This document shows, one piece after another, positions 49,512 to 59,067 of a DNA stretch of 64,000 nucleotides (positions are counted from its first letter, which is position 1; every line of letters starts with the position of its first letter). The notes beneath the pieces are model-generated. The model was not told the DNA's origin. It worked only from the letters and a program-made list of their open reading frames with translations, and searched no databases. The stretch is from Streptomyces aculeolatus. GTDB taxonomy: Bacteria > Actinomycetota > Actinomycetes > Streptomycetales > Streptomycetaceae. The DNA is taken from the NCBI RefSeq assembly GCF_020400605.1, contig NZ_JAINRD010000028.1, positions 57,594-121,593 of the forward strand, given 5' to 3'. A program made the translations under genes and the position numbers.

Positions 49512-52500
49512 ATGTCCGAGCACAGCAACGCTGACTACGCGGCCGGCTACCCGGCCGCCGCAGCCGACGCGGCAGGCCGGCCCGGGACGGCCACGGCCCC
49601 CGGCGGCGCTCCCGCCCATCCGCGGCACGTCGTCACCGCCGTGCTCGTCTCGCACGACGGCGAGCGGTGGCTGCCCGACGCGCTCGCCGCACTCACGGCG
49701 CAGGAGCGCCCCGTGCAGAACGTCATCGCCGCCGACACCGGCAGCGCCGACGGCTCCGCCCGCATCCTCACCGAAGCCCTCGGCGCCGAGCGGGTGCTCC
49801 ACCTCGCCCGCCGCACCGGCTTCGGCACCGCCGCCGCCGAGGCGGCGCGCACCGCGGGCGTGCTCACCCCCGAGCAACTGCCGTACCTGCGCCGCCCCAG
49901 CGGCTGGGACCCCGTCAGCCGCAGCTGGCGCGACGACGCGTACGACATGCCGGAGTTCCCGCACGGCGAGCCCGTCCAGTGGCTGTGGCTGCTGCACGAC
50001 GACTGCGCCGCCGAGCCCGACGCGCTCGCCGCCCTGCTCCGCGTCGCCGACGACATGCCCTCCGCCGCGATCATCGGCCCCAAGCTGCGCAGCTGGTACG
50101 ACCGCAGGCAGCTGCTGGAGGCGGGCGTCTCCATCGCCCACAGCGGCCGCCGCTGGACCGGCATCGACCGCCGCGAGCAGGACCAGGGCCAGCACGACGG
50201 CATCCGCGACGTGCTGTCCGTCTCCACCGCCGGCATGCTCATCCGCCGCGACGTCTTCGACCAACTCGGCGGCTTCGACGCCCGGCTGCCCCTCATGCGC
50301 GACGACGTCGACCTGTGCTGGCGCGCCCACCGGGCCGGCCACCGCGTCGTCGTCCAGCCCGACGCCGTCATGCGGCACGCCGAGGCCGCCGCCCGCGAGC
50401 GGCGCTCCATCGACTGCATCGGCCGCTCCGAGCGCACGTCCGCGAGCCCGCACCGTGTCGACAAGGCCGGTGCCGCGTACACCCTCCTCGTCAACTCCAC
50501 CACGGCCGCCCTGCCGTACATCGCCTTCCGGCTCGTCCTCGGCACCCTGCTGCGCACGCTGGCGTACCTCGTCGGCAAGGTCCCGCGCCAGGCCCTCGAC
50601 GAGGTCGCCGGCCTCGGCGCCGTGCTGCTGCGCCCGCACCGCATCGCGGCCGCCCGCCGCCGGCGCGGCAAACCCGCCGTGCCGCCCGGCGACCTCAAAC
50701 CCCTCTTCCCGGGCCGCGGTGCGACCGTACGCGCCACCTTCGAGCAGGTGCTCAGCAACTTCAGCGGCCGCTCCGAGCCCGAGCTGTCCGGCGGCGGCCG
50801 GCACGGCAGCGCCGTCGAGAGCGGCCCCGGCGACGAGGACGCGGACTTTCTCGAAGTCGAGCAGTTCGCCCGGCTGAAGAGGGTGGCGCGCAAGCCGGGA
50901 CCGGTGCTCTTCGCCGTCCTGCTGCTCGTCGCCCTCATCGCCTGCCGCGAGCTGATCGGCGGCGGCGCCCTCATCGGCGGCGCGCTCCTGCCCGCCCCCG
51001 CCGACGCCGGGGACCTCTGGGCGTCGTACGCCGACTCCTGGCACGCCGTCGGCACCGGCGGCACCCAGGACGCGGCGCCCTACCTGGCGTTCCTCGCCGG
51101 TCTGGGCACCGTCCTGTTCGGCAGCACCAACGCCGCGCTGACCCTGCTGCTCGTCTGCTCGGTGCCGCTGGCCGGCTTCACCGCGTACTTCGCCTCCCGG
51201 CCGCTGGTCAGCTCCCGGCTGCTGCGCGCCTGGGGCAGCGTCGCGTACGCCTTCCTGCCGGCCGCCACCGGCGCGCTCGCCTCCGGCCGCATCGGCACCG
51301 CGGTCCTCGCCGTGCTGCTGCCGCTCATCGCCCGTGCCGCCGTCGCCGCGAGCGGGCTGCGCGGCCGGGCGAGCTGGCGCGGCGCCTGGGCGTACGCGCT
51401 GCTGCTGACCGTCACCACCGCCTTCACGCCCGTCGTCTGGCCGCTCGCCGCCTGCCTGGCCGCCGCACTGGTCGCCTGGAACGTCGTGCGCGGGCAGAGC
51501 CCCGTCGGGCTCGTCCTGCGCCAACTGGCCGTCCTGGTGACGCCCGTGGTGCTGCTGGCCCCCTGGTCGCTGGAGCTGCTGACGGCGCCGTCCCGCTTCT
51601 TCACCGAGGCCGGCCTGGAGACCGCTGCCACCGACGTGAGTCCGCTCGGCCTGCTGCTCGCCTCGCCCGGCGGCCCCAACGCCGGCGGCGGCGTGCTGCT
51701 CGCCGGCGTCGTGCTCGCCGCGCTGGCCGCGCTGCTGCGCTCCGACCGGCGGCTGCCGGTCAGCGCCGCGTGGGCCGTCGCCGCCGTCGCCGGGCTGCTC
51801 GCCGCGGCCGGCGCGGGCGACGGCTGGACCGGGCCGCAGACGCTCGTCTACGGGCTGGCGCTGCTGGCCGCCGCCGCCATCGGTGCCGACGGCGCCCGCC
51901 ACCGCGTCGCCGAGCAGTCCTTCGGCTGGCGGCAGCCGGCCGCGGTGCTCGTCGCCGTCGCCTGCGCCGTGGGGCCGCTGGTGCTGGCCGCCGGATGGAT
52001 GTGGCGCGGCGCCGACGGGCCGCTGGAGCGCGGCGGCGCCGACCAGGTGCCCGCCTTCGTCGCCGAGGAGAGCCGCACGCCGGACCAGCCGCGCACGCTG
52101 GTCGTCGGCGGGACCGCCGGGGACGTCGAATACATGCTCGTACGCGGCGCGGGCGCCCGCCTCGGCGACGCCGAGCTGGCTGCGGCCGACGGCGGCAACT
52201 CCCGGCTCTCCGGCACCGTTTCCGGGCTCGTGGCCGGCTCCGGCGCCGACCAGTCGGCGGAGCTGGGCGCGTACGCCGTGCGCTACGTCCTGGTACGCAA
52301 CGACGCCCCCCGCACCTTCGGCCGCGTCCTCGACGCCACCCCGGGCCTGACCCGGCTCAGCCAGCAGGACGGGGGCGCGCTCTGGCGCGTCGACGTCCGG
52401 GTCTCGCGCGCCACCGTGGTCGCCGGCGAGGGCCAGGAGGCCACGGAGCCGGTGCCGGTCGCGGCCGGGCCCGTCGAGGTGCACACGGACCTCAAGGACG

Positions 52501-53306
52501 GCCCCGAGGGCCGCGTGCTGCGCCTCGCGGACGCGGCGAGCGCCGGGTGGCAGGCGACCCTGGACGGCGAGCCGCTGGAGGCCACCACCGTCGACGGCTG
52601 GGCGCAGGGCTTCGAGCTGCCCGCCGGCGGCGGGCGGCTGGACGTCACGTACGACACCGCCGTGACGCACACGGCGTGGACCTGGGCGCGCGGCGCGGCG
52701 CTGCTCGTCGTGCTGGTGCTGGCGCTGCCCGGGCGGCGGCGCGACGTGGACGACGACCTGCCGGACGCGGGCGCCCCGGCGGTGCCCGCGCAGGCGCTGG
52801 AGGGCGACGGCCGCCGGGCACGGCGGCTGCGGGCCGCGGCTGCCGCGGCGGAGGCCGAGGGCGGCGCGGCGCCGGCGGGCGCGGACGCGCCCGGTGCCGT
52901 GCCCGAGGCGCCCCCGATGCCGCCGGCTCCGCCCGGCTCCCCCGAGGAGCAGCCGGCCTGGGCCGCGGCGGCCGTGCCGGGCGCCGGGCAGGCGGATCAG
53001 GGCTACGGGGACACGGCGGTCGCCGACCCGTACGCGGCCCCGCCGCAGGGCTACGAGTGGGACGGCTCCGGCTACGGCGGGCAGTACGGCGGGACGTCGT
53101 ACGAGGCGCCCTACGAGCCGCAATACGACGCCGGTGCGTACCAGGGCGAGCAGCAGCCCGGCGCCTCCGCGGTGCCCGGGCAGGGCGGCCAGGGCTACGG
53201 CGACGGCGAGCAGGACTCGTACGACGCGGGCCAGTACCCCGGCCCGTACTACGACCAACGGACCTACGGCGCGGGCGCCGAGCGGGACGGGAGCGACAAC
53301 GCGTGA
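49512..53306 (+). CDS. Giant family 2 glycosyltransferase with membrane domain
   Basis: 1264 residues. GT-A domain (about 40-330: VLVSHDGERWLPDALAAL, LWLLHDDCAAEPDAL, LPLMRDDVDLCWRAHRAGH). Many hydrophobic segments lie between about 455 and 840, then an extracytoplasmic part (about 845-1055), a final membrane helix (1057-1077) and a 180-residue Gly/Tyr/Gln-rich cytoplasmic end. This family is conserved in actinobacteria next to whiB and the mannose genes. It may use polyprenyl-phosphate sugar to build an envelope glycan. The stop overlaps the next gene by 4 bases. Confidence 0.85.
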   Translation: MSEHSNADYAAGYPAAAADAAGRPGTATAPGGAPAHPRHVVTAVLVSHDGERWLPDALAALTAQERPVQNVIAADTGSADGSARILTEALGAERVLHLARRTGFGTAAAEAARTAGVLTPEQLPYLRRPSGWDPVSRSWRDDAYDMPEFPHGEPVQWLWLLHDDCAAEPDALAALLRVADDMPSAAIIGPKLRSWYDRRQLLEAGVSIAHSGRRWTGIDRREQDQGQHDGIRDVLSVSTAGMLIRRDVFDQLGGFDARLPLMRDDVDLCWRAHRAGHRVVVQPDAVMRHAEAAARERRSIDCIGRSERTSASPHRVDKAGAAYTLLVNSTTAALPYIAFRLVLGTLLRTLAYLVGKVPRQALDEVAGLGAVLLRPHRIAAARRRRGKPAVPPGDLKPLFPGRGATVRATFEQVLSNFSGRSEPELSGGGRHGSAVESGPGDEDADFLEVEQFARLKRVARKPGPVLFAVLLLVALIACRELIGGGALIGGALLPAPADAGDLWASYADSWHAVGTGGTQDAAPYLAFLAGLGTVLFGSTNAALTLLLVCSVPLAGFTAYFASRPLVSSRLLRAWGSVAYAFLPAATGALASGRIGTAVLAVLLPLIARAAVAASGLRGRASWRGAWAYALLLTVTTAFTPVVWPLAACLAAALVAWNVVRGQSPVGLVLRQLAVLVTPVVLLAPWSLELLTAPSRFFTEAGLETAATDVSPLGLLLASPGGPNAGGGVLLAGVVLAALAALLRSDRRLPVSAAWAVAAVAGLLAAAGAGDGWTGPQTLVYGLALLAAAAIGADGARHRVAEQSFGWRQPAAVLVAVACAVGPLVLAAGWMWRGADGPLERGGADQVPAFVAEESRTPDQPRTLVVGGTAGDVEYMLVRGAGARLGDAELAAADGGNSRLSGTVSGLVAGSGADQSAELGAYAVRYVLVRNDAPRTFGRVLDATPGLTRLSQQDGGALWRVDVRVSRATVVAGEGQEATEPVPVAAGPVEVHTDLKDGPEGRVLRLADAASAGWQATLDGEPLEATTVDGWAQGFELPAGGGRLDVTYDTAVTHTAWTWARGAALLVVLVLALPGRRRDVDDDLPDAGAPAVPAQALEGDGRRARRLRAAAAAAEAEGGAAPAGADAPGAVPEAPPMPPAPPGSPEEQPAWAAAAVPGAGQADQGYGDTAVADPYAAPPQGYEWDGSGYGGQYGGTSYEAPYEPQYDAGAYQGEQQPGASAVPGQGGQGYGDGEQDSYDAGQYPGPYYDQRTYGAGAERDGSDNA

Positions 53307-54877
53307 AGACCGGCCCCCTCTCCCTGATCGCCGCCGCGGCCGCGCTCGCCGTGACCGCCGGCGTCGCCACCCTCACCGTCCCCGACGACGAGGACGACGC
53401 CGGCAAGGCCGCGCCCGCCGCGGAGCGCATCGCCGTCGAGCGCTCCACCCTGCTGTGCCCGCAGCCGGGCGACACGGAGGTCGGCGAGACGACGTACACC
53501 TCCTTCGTGCCCCCGGGCGAGGGCGACGAGGGCAGTGCCGAACTGCTTCCCGCCACAACGGAGTCCGAAGCCGCCGAGGAACAAGAGAAGAAGGACGACG
53601 AGGACGGCGACAAGGACGGCGGCGGGAAGAACGACGAGAAGAATGACGAGAAGAAGGACGAGAAGAAGAAGGACGACGCCCCCGACCCCGTCGCCCCCCT
53701 GAAGCGCGCCGGCACCCCCGCCGAGGCCGTCACCGACGACGCGGAGGCCCCCGCGCTCGTCGGCACCGCGGAAGGCGACTTCGCCCCCGGCTGGAGCGTG
53801 CAGCAGACGACCCTCGTCTCCGCGGGCGACGGCCGCGGCCTGTCCGGCGCGCGCTGCACGGCGCCGGACAGCGAGTTCTGGTTCGCGGGCGCCAGCACGA
53901 TCGACGAGCGCCGCGACTACGTCCAGCTCACCAACCCCGACGACGAGGCCGCCGTCGTCGACCTGGAACTGTTCGACAAGGACGGCCCGGTCGAGGGCGA
54001 CGCCGGCAACGGCATCCAGGTCCCGGCGCACTCCAGCGTCTCGGTGCTGCTCTCCACGATCGCCGAGCAGCCGTCGATCAACGTCGCGGTGCACGTCGCC
54101 GCCCGCTCCGGCCGCGTCGGCGCCGCCGTGCACGTCGCCGACGAGCAACTCGGCGGCGACTGGCTCCAGCCCGTCTCCGAACCCGCGCCCGGCGCGGTCC
54201 TGCCCGGCATCCCGGGCGACGCCACCTCCGTGCGCCTGGTCGTCTACGTCCCGGGCGAGGACGACGCCGACCTCGCCGTGAAGCTCGCCGGCCCCAACGG
54301 CTCGATCACCCCCGCCGGGTACGAGTCGGTGCACGCGAAGAGCGGCATGACGACGGCGATCGACATGCAGAAACTCACGCAGGGCGAGGTGGGTTCGCTG
54401 GTCCTGGAGCCGGAGGACGGCAGTACGGCACCGGTCGTCGCCGCCCTGCGCGTGACCCGCGGCAAGAACACCGAGCAGGAGATGGCGTTCATCCCCTCCT
54501 CCGCGCCGGTCGAGGAGCGCACCACCGCGTCCGGGAACTGGGCGAAGGCCGCGAGCCTGTCCCTGGCCGCTCCCGGCAAGGCCGTCGAGGTCAAGGTGGC
54601 CGCGTCGCCGGGCAGCGAGGGCGGCGAGCCCGCGGAGGAGACGTACACGGTCAAGCCGGGCACCACCCTCACCGTCGAGCCGCCGAAGGCGTCCGGCAGG
54701 GAGGGCACGTTCGCGCTGACCGTCGAACGGGTCTCGGGCGGCGAGCTGTACGCGTCGCGCATGCTGGAGACAAAAGAGGACGGCATCCCGATGTTCACGA
54801 TCCAGACCCTCCCCGACGACAAGGGGATGGTCGAAGTCCCGGACGCCGGGCAGGACCTGGGCGTCCTCATGGACTGA
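53303..54877 (+). CDS. DUF5719 family exported protein
   Basis: 524 residues from GTG 53303. N-terminal signal anchor (residues 4-25), then a highly charged Lys/Asp/Glu linker near 91-132 (EEQEKKDDEDGDKDGG). The rest has repeated beta-rich modules (SEFWFAGASTIDERRDYVQL and similar). No enzymatic motif is seen. It is translationally coupled to the giant glycosyltransferase, so it may be its extracytoplasmic partner or scaffold. Confidence 0.8.
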   Translation: MKTGPLSLIAAAAALAVTAGVATLTVPDDEDDAGKAAPAAERIAVERSTLLCPQPGDTEVGETTYTSFVPPGEGDEGSAELLPATTESEAAEEQEKKDDEDGDKDGGGKNDEKNDEKKDEKKKDDAPDPVAPLKRAGTPAEAVTDDAEAPALVGTAEGDFAPGWSVQQTTLVSAGDGRGLSGARCTAPDSEFWFAGASTIDERRDYVQLTNPDDEAAVVDLELFDKDGPVEGDAGNGIQVPAHSSVSVLLSTIAEQPSINVAVHVAARSGRVGAAVHVADEQLGGDWLQPVSEPAPGAVLPGIPGDATSVRLVVYVPGEDDADLAVKLAGPNGSITPAGYESVHAKSGMTTAIDMQKLTQGEVGSLVLEPEDGSTAPVVAALRVTRGKNTEQEMAFIPSSAPVEERTTASGNWAKAASLSLAAPGKAVEVKVAASPGSEGGEPAEETYTVKPGTTLTVEPPKASGREGTFALTVERVSGGELYASRMLETKEDGIPMFTIQTLPDDKGMVEVPDAGQDLGVLMD

Positions 54878-54892
54878 CGTGCGCTGCCGCCG

Positions 54893-55357
54893 TCAGTCCT
54901 GCCCGTAGTGCGGGTCCACCGACTCCGGGGCGACGCCGAGGAGTTCGGCGACCTGCTCGACGATCACCTCGTGGACCAGCAGCGCGCGCTCGTCGCGGTT
55001 CTTCGTACGGATCTCGACGGGGCGGCGGTAGACGACGATGCGGTCCGGCGCCCCGCCGCCCGTGACGAGCCTGCCGAGCGGCACACCCCCGTCGTCCTCC
55101 CAGCCGGCCGGGCCGCCGGCGCCGCCCGGGACGTCGAGGACGGCGAACTCGACACCGGCGAGCTGCGGCCAGCGGCGTTCCAGGCGGGTGGCCGACTCGT
55201 GCACCAGGTCGACGAAGGCGTCGGAGCGGCTGACCGCCAGCGGCACCTGCGGCGGCGCCACGGGGCCCCGCATGCCGCGGCCGTGACGGTCGCGGGTGCG
55301 GCCGCGCGGGCGCGGCGGGGGCCCTGGGGGCGGCGCCGGTCTTTCCGTGTGCTCCAT
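54893..55357 (-). CDS. Zincin-like metallopeptidase family, motif altered
   Basis: 154 residues from ATG 55357. A Pro/Arg-rich N-terminus precedes a zincin-1-like domain (DAFVDLVHESATRLERRWP, VVYRRPVEIRTKNRDERALL). The motif region reads HEVIVEQVAELLG: His-Glu are there but the second His of HExxH is Val. The protein may have lost peptidase activity or use different ligands. It is convergent with DUF5719 and divergent from DUF3499. Confidence 0.75.
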   Translation of the reverse strand: MEHTERPAPPPGPPPRPRGRTRDRHGRGMRGPVAPPQVPLAVSRSDAFVDLVHESATRLERRWPQLAGVEFAVLDVPGGAGGPAGWEDDGGVPLGRLVTGGGAPDRIVVYRRPVEIRTKNRDERALLVHEVIVEQVAELLGVAPESVDPHYGQD

Positions 55358-55491
55358 CACCGATGAGAGTAGCCCGCGCCGGGCCCGCCGCAGACCATCC
55401 CGGGGCAACCCCGGGAATGTCGCGAAGTGAACGCTCGGCACAGGAATCGGCACGCAGATGAACGTGCCGAAGTCCGCCGAAAGCGGTTGGA

Positions 55492-55520
55492 TTGACACGA
55501 TTTGCAGCCAGGGCTGATCA
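55492..55520 (+). promoter_or_regulatory. Possible promoter toward the DUF3499 gene
   Basis: A perfect TTGACA (55492-55497), a 17-base spacer and TGATCA (55515-55520). The -10 box is weak. Confidence 0.3.
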
Positions 55521-55628
55521 CTTGCAACGTCGTACCCCCCGCCGATGTGACGGACGTCGCAGGTCAACTCGGCCACACGCGACCGGCTTCGCGCCGGACG
55601 GCGGGCGACACGGGTGGGTGAGGCGAAG

Positions 55629-56075
55629 GTGAGTCGTCGCGGCCCGCTCAGGAGTGCGGTACCGTCCAACCTCGTGAGCCCTGTACGTCGCTGTTCGCGC
55701 ACCGCATGCGGCCGTGCCGCCGTCGCGACGCTCACCTACGTCTACGCCGATTCCACCGCCGTCCTGGGCCCCCTGGCGACCTACGCAGAGCCGCACTGCT
55801 ACGACCTGTGCACGGAGCACTCCGAGCGGCTCACCGCCCCGCGCGGCTGGGAGGTCGTCCGGCTCGCGGTCCCCTCGGGCCCCGTACGGCCCAGCAGTGA
55901 CGACCTGGAGGCCCTGGCCAACGCCGTACGCGAAGCGGCCCGCCCGCCCCGCGCGACGGCGGACGGCGACGGCGTGGCCGCCCCGCGCGCCGCGGCCCCC
56001 GGCGGCCGGGACGCGGACCCCATGGAGGTCGCCCGCCGCGCCCACCTGCGGGTGCTCCGCTCCCCGGAGGGCTGA
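55629..56075 (+). CDS. DUF3499 family protein
   Basis: 148 residues from GTG 55629, with GAGG 5 bases upstream; a shorter start at GTG 55674 (SPVRRCSRTACGRAA) is the main alternative. Cys pairs (RRCSRTACG and HCYDLCTEH) look like a zinc-binding site. The family is restricted to actinobacteria and lies in this position in most members. It may be a small regulator or adaptor. Confidence 0.82.
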   Translation: MSRRGPLRSAVPSNLVSPVRRCSRTACGRAAVATLTYVYADSTAVLGPLATYAEPHCYDLCTEHSERLTAPRGWEVVRLAVPSGPVRPSSDDLEALANAVREAARPPRATADGDGVAAPRAAAPGGRDADPMEVARRAHLRVLRSPEG

Positions 56076-56215
56076 AGCCGCCACGGCCGCCGGCGTCCCG
56101 CCGCAGTCCTCCCGCGCCGCCCCGTAGCGCCTCCCGATGGCCCGGCCCCGGACGGCGTGTGTCCGCCCCATCGCGTACTGTGCAAGCCTCAGCAGCGTGC
56201 GAAGGGCGGTAAACC

Positions 56216-57574
56216 GTGACCGATCTCTCGACGATCGTGAAGGCGTACGACGTACGCGGCGTCTTCCCCGAGCAGCTCGACGAGCCGCTCGTCGAGCTCT
56301 TCGGCGCCGCCTTCACCGAAACCACCGGCGCGGACAAGATCGTCGTCGGCCATGACATGCGCCCCTCGTCGCCCGCGCTGGCCGCCGCCTTCGCGCGCGG
56401 CGCCGTCGCCCGCGGCGCGGACGCCGTCCTCATCGGCCTGTGCTCCACCGACCAGCTCTACTTCGCCAGCGGCCATCTCGGCCTGCCCGGCGCCATGTTC
56501 ACCGCCAGCCACAACCCCGCGCGGTACAACGGCATCAAGATGTGCCGCGCCGGCGCCGCCCCCGTCGGCCAGGACACCGGCCTCGCCGAGATCCGCGCCG
56601 AGGTCGAGCGGTGGCAGGCCGAGGGCCCGCCCGAGCCCGTCGCGGAGCCCGGCACCGTCACGGAGACCGACCTCCTCGCCGACTACGCGGCCCACCTGCG
56701 CTCCCTGGTCGACCTCAGCGCCGTGCGGCCCATGAAGGTCGTCGTCGACGCCGGCAACGGCATGGCGGGGCACACCGTGCCCAGCGTCTTCGAACCGCTG
56801 CCGGTCGAGGTCGTCCCCATGTACTTCGAGCTGGACGGCACCTTCCCCAACCACGAGGCCAACCCGCTCGATCCGAAGAACATCACCGACCTCCAGGCCG
56901 AGGTCCGCAGGACCGGTGCCGACGCCGGCCTCGCCTTCGACGGCGACGCCGACCGCTGCTTCGTCGTCGACGAGAAGGGCGACCCGGTCCCGCCGTCCGC
57001 GATCACGGCCCTCGTCGCCGCCCGCGAGCTGGAGCGCAACGGCGGCGGCACGATCATCCACAACCTGATCACGTCCTGGTCCGTGCCCGAAGTCGTCAAG
57101 GAGCACGGCGGCACACCCGTACGCACCCGCGTCGGCCACTCCTTCATCAAGGAGGAGATGGCCAGGACCGGCGCCATCTTCGGCGGCGAGCACTCCGCGC
57201 ACTACTACTTCCGCGACTTCTGGAACGCCGACACCGGCATGCTCGCCGCCCTCCACGTCCTCGCCGCGCTCGGCGGCCAGGAGGGCCCGCTGTCGCAGCT
57301 CGTCGCCGCCTACGACAGGTACGCGGCCTCCGGCGAGATCAACAGCACCGTCGAGGACCAGGCCGGCCGGCTCGCGGCGGTCAAGGCCGCGTACACCGGT
57401 CGCGAGGGCGTCGAGATCGACGAGCTGGACGGGCTGACGATCACCGGCGACGGCTGGTGGTTCAACCTGCGGCCGTCCAACACCGAGCCGCTGCTCCGGC
57501 TGAACGTGGAGGCGGGCGACGCGGAGACCATGGCGCGGGTACGGGACGAGGCACTCGCGCTGGTACGGGGCTGA
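56216..57574 (+). CDS. manB: Phosphomannomutase / phosphoglucomutase
   Basis: 452 residues from GTG 56216. It converts mannose-6-phosphate to mannose-1-phosphate for GDP-mannose. The phosphoserine loop TASHNP holds Ser98, the magnesium loop DGDADR is at 242-247, the sugar loop is GGEHSAHYYF, and the phosphate site RPSNTEPLLRLNVE closes the protein. Glucose-phosphate may also be used. It works with manA downstream. Confidence 0.93.
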   Translation: MTDLSTIVKAYDVRGVFPEQLDEPLVELFGAAFTETTGADKIVVGHDMRPSSPALAAAFARGAVARGADAVLIGLCSTDQLYFASGHLGLPGAMFTASHNPARYNGIKMCRAGAAPVGQDTGLAEIRAEVERWQAEGPPEPVAEPGTVTETDLLADYAAHLRSLVDLSAVRPMKVVVDAGNGMAGHTVPSVFEPLPVEVVPMYFELDGTFPNHEANPLDPKNITDLQAEVRRTGADAGLAFDGDADRCFVVDEKGDPVPPSAITALVAARELERNGGGTIIHNLITSWSVPEVVKEHGGTPVRTRVGHSFIKEEMARTGAIFGGEHSAHYYFRDFWNADTGMLAALHVLAALGGQEGPLSQLVAAYDRYAASGEINSTVEDQAGRLAAVKAAYTGREGVEIDELDGLTITGDGWWFNLRPSNTEPLLRLNVEAGDAETMARVRDEALALVRG

Positions 57575-57595
57575 GCCGCCCGGCACCGCAGGAGA

Positions 57596-57619
57596 GGCCC
57601 GCCCACGCGCGGGCGGGCC
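57596..57619 (+). terminator. Hairpin after manB
   Basis: 9-bp perfect GC arms with a 6-base loop, 22 bases after the stop. Confidence 0.5.
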
Positions 57620-57701
57620 CGTACGCCCGGCGGTAGGCTGGCGGATGCCGCTCGTACGCACAGCCGAGCCCAGCACCCGCAGCCAGCCGAAGGGGACGTA
57701 C

Positions 57702-57914
57702 ATGCCGGTCGAAGCCAGCCTCCTGGAGATCCTCGCCTGCCCGGCGTGCCACGCCCCGCTGCGCGAGAGCAAGGACGGCGCGGCCGGCGACGGCGCCACC
57801 GACGCCCCCGGCGAGCCCGAGCTGGAGTGCACCTCCGACACCTGCGGCCTCGTCTACCCCGTACGCGACGAGATCCCCGTCCTGCTCGTGGACGAAGCCC
57901 GCCGCCCCGCCTAG
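57702..57914 (+). CDS. Trm112 family protein
   Basis: 70 residues from ATG 57702, with AAGGGG 7 bases upstream. It has the zinc-ribbon-like pattern ACPACHAPL ... ELECTSDTCGLVYPVRDEIPVLLVDEA. Small Trm112 proteins act as partners of methyltransferases in other organisms; the role in this conserved operon is unknown. The Pgi/Pmi-like gene starts 12 bases after its stop. Confidence 0.85.
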   Translation: MPVEASLLEILACPACHAPLRESKDGAAGDGATDAPGEPELECTSDTCGLVYPVRDEIPVLLVDEARRPA

Positions 57915-57926
57915 GCCCCCGCCGCC

Positions 57927-59048
57927 ATGCTCGACGAGTCGCTGCTCGACGACCCCGCGGAACTCGCCCGCGCCGACGCCCGCGGCCTGCTGCGCACCGC
58001 CGCCCAGGCCGGCGCCCAGATGCGCATCGCCGCCCGCCAGGCCGCCGAGTCCGACCTCGCCCGGGTCCGGCCCGACGGCCGCCCCCGCGCGCTCCTCGTC
58101 GCCGGCCCCGGCCCCGTCGCGTACACCACGGCCGACCTGCTGCGTGCGCTGACCGCCGGCGCCTGCCCCGTCACCGCGCTGCGCCCCACCGGCGCCCGCC
58201 CCGAGCCCAGCGCCCTGAACTGGACACTGCCCGGCTGGGCCGGCCCGTACGACCTGCTGCTCATCGCCACCGACTACGGCCGCGAGCCCGGCCTCACCGC
58301 GCTCGTCGAGCAGGCGTACCGGCGCGGCTGCACCGTCGTCGCCGTCGCCCCGCGCACCTCCGCGGTCACCGAGATCGTCACCTCCCGCGGCCTGGCGATG
58401 CCGCTGCTGCGCGCCCCCGGCGAGCAGATCGAGACCGGCGGCCTGTGGCCGCTGCTCACCCCGCTCCTCGCGCTCGCCGACCGCGTCGAGCTGATCGCCG
58501 CCCCCGACGACGTCCTGTCCCGCGTCGCCGACCGCCTCGACATCGTCGCCGAGCGCTGCGGACCGGCCATCGAGACGTACGCGAACCCCGCCAAGACGCT
58601 CGCCGCCGAGCTGGCCGAGTCACTGCCGCTGCTGTGGAGCGAGGGCCCCCTCGCGGGCGTCGCCGCGCGCTACTTCGCCCGCCAGCTGGCCGCCGTCGCC
58701 GGCCGCCCCGCGCTGCCCGCGGCGCTGCCCGACGCGCTCGCCGCGCACGGCATGCTGCTGTCCGAGGCCTTCACCTCCGGCGCGGACCCCGACGACATCT
58801 TCCGCGACCGCGTCGAGGAGCCCGCCGCGCTGCGCGCCCGCATCGTCCTCCTGCACGACGAGTCCGCAGACTCCGCCCGCACCCCCCGGGAGGCCGCCCC
58901 CGCGGCCCGCGAGCTGGCCTCCGCCCAGGGCACCCCCGTCAGCGAGCTGGAACCGTCCGACGGCGCGCCCCTGGAGGCCGCCGGAGAGCTGATCGCCACC
59001 GCCGACTTCACCGCCGTTTACCTCGCCCTGGCTGCAGGTTCTTCCTGA
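57927..59048 (+). CDS. SIS-domain protein, Pgi/Pmi-like isomerase family
   Basis: 373 residues. The N-terminal half resembles a sugar-isomerase fold (LLVAGPGPVAYTTADLLRAL, LLLIATDYGREPGL). The C-terminal half has the bifunctional phosphoglucose/phosphomannose isomerase pattern (LPLLWSEGPLAGVAARYFARQLA). It lies between Trm112 and manA. It may provide a second fructose-6-P to mannose-6-P isomerase or may bind sugar phosphate without turnover, as ManA is next door. Confidence 0.8.
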   Translation: MLDESLLDDPAELARADARGLLRTAAQAGAQMRIAARQAAESDLARVRPDGRPRALLVAGPGPVAYTTADLLRALTAGACPVTALRPTGARPEPSALNWTLPGWAGPYDLLLIATDYGREPGLTALVEQAYRRGCTVVAVAPRTSAVTEIVTSRGLAMPLLRAPGEQIETGGLWPLLTPLLALADRVELIAAPDDVLSRVADRLDIVAERCGPAIETYANPAKTLAAELAESLPLLWSEGPLAGVAARYFARQLAAVAGRPALPAALPDALAAHGMLLSEAFTSGADPDDIFRDRVEEPAALRARIVLLHDESADSARTPREAAPAARELASAQGTPVSELEPSDGAPLEAAGELIATADFTAVYLALAAGSS

Positions 59049-59067
59049 TCCGTACGAAGATGGCCGT

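Noticed and set aside
49434..53258. 1274-codon minus-strand frame opposite the giant glycosyltransferase
   Set aside because: It lacks family motifs and mirrors the codon bias of the plus-strand gene.
49667..53302. Long Arg/Pro/Ala-rich plus-strand frame running through the giant glycosyltransferase gene into the DUF5719 frame
   Set aside because: Only the part from GTG 53303 has normal composition and coupling to the upstream stop; the rest is a frame shadow.
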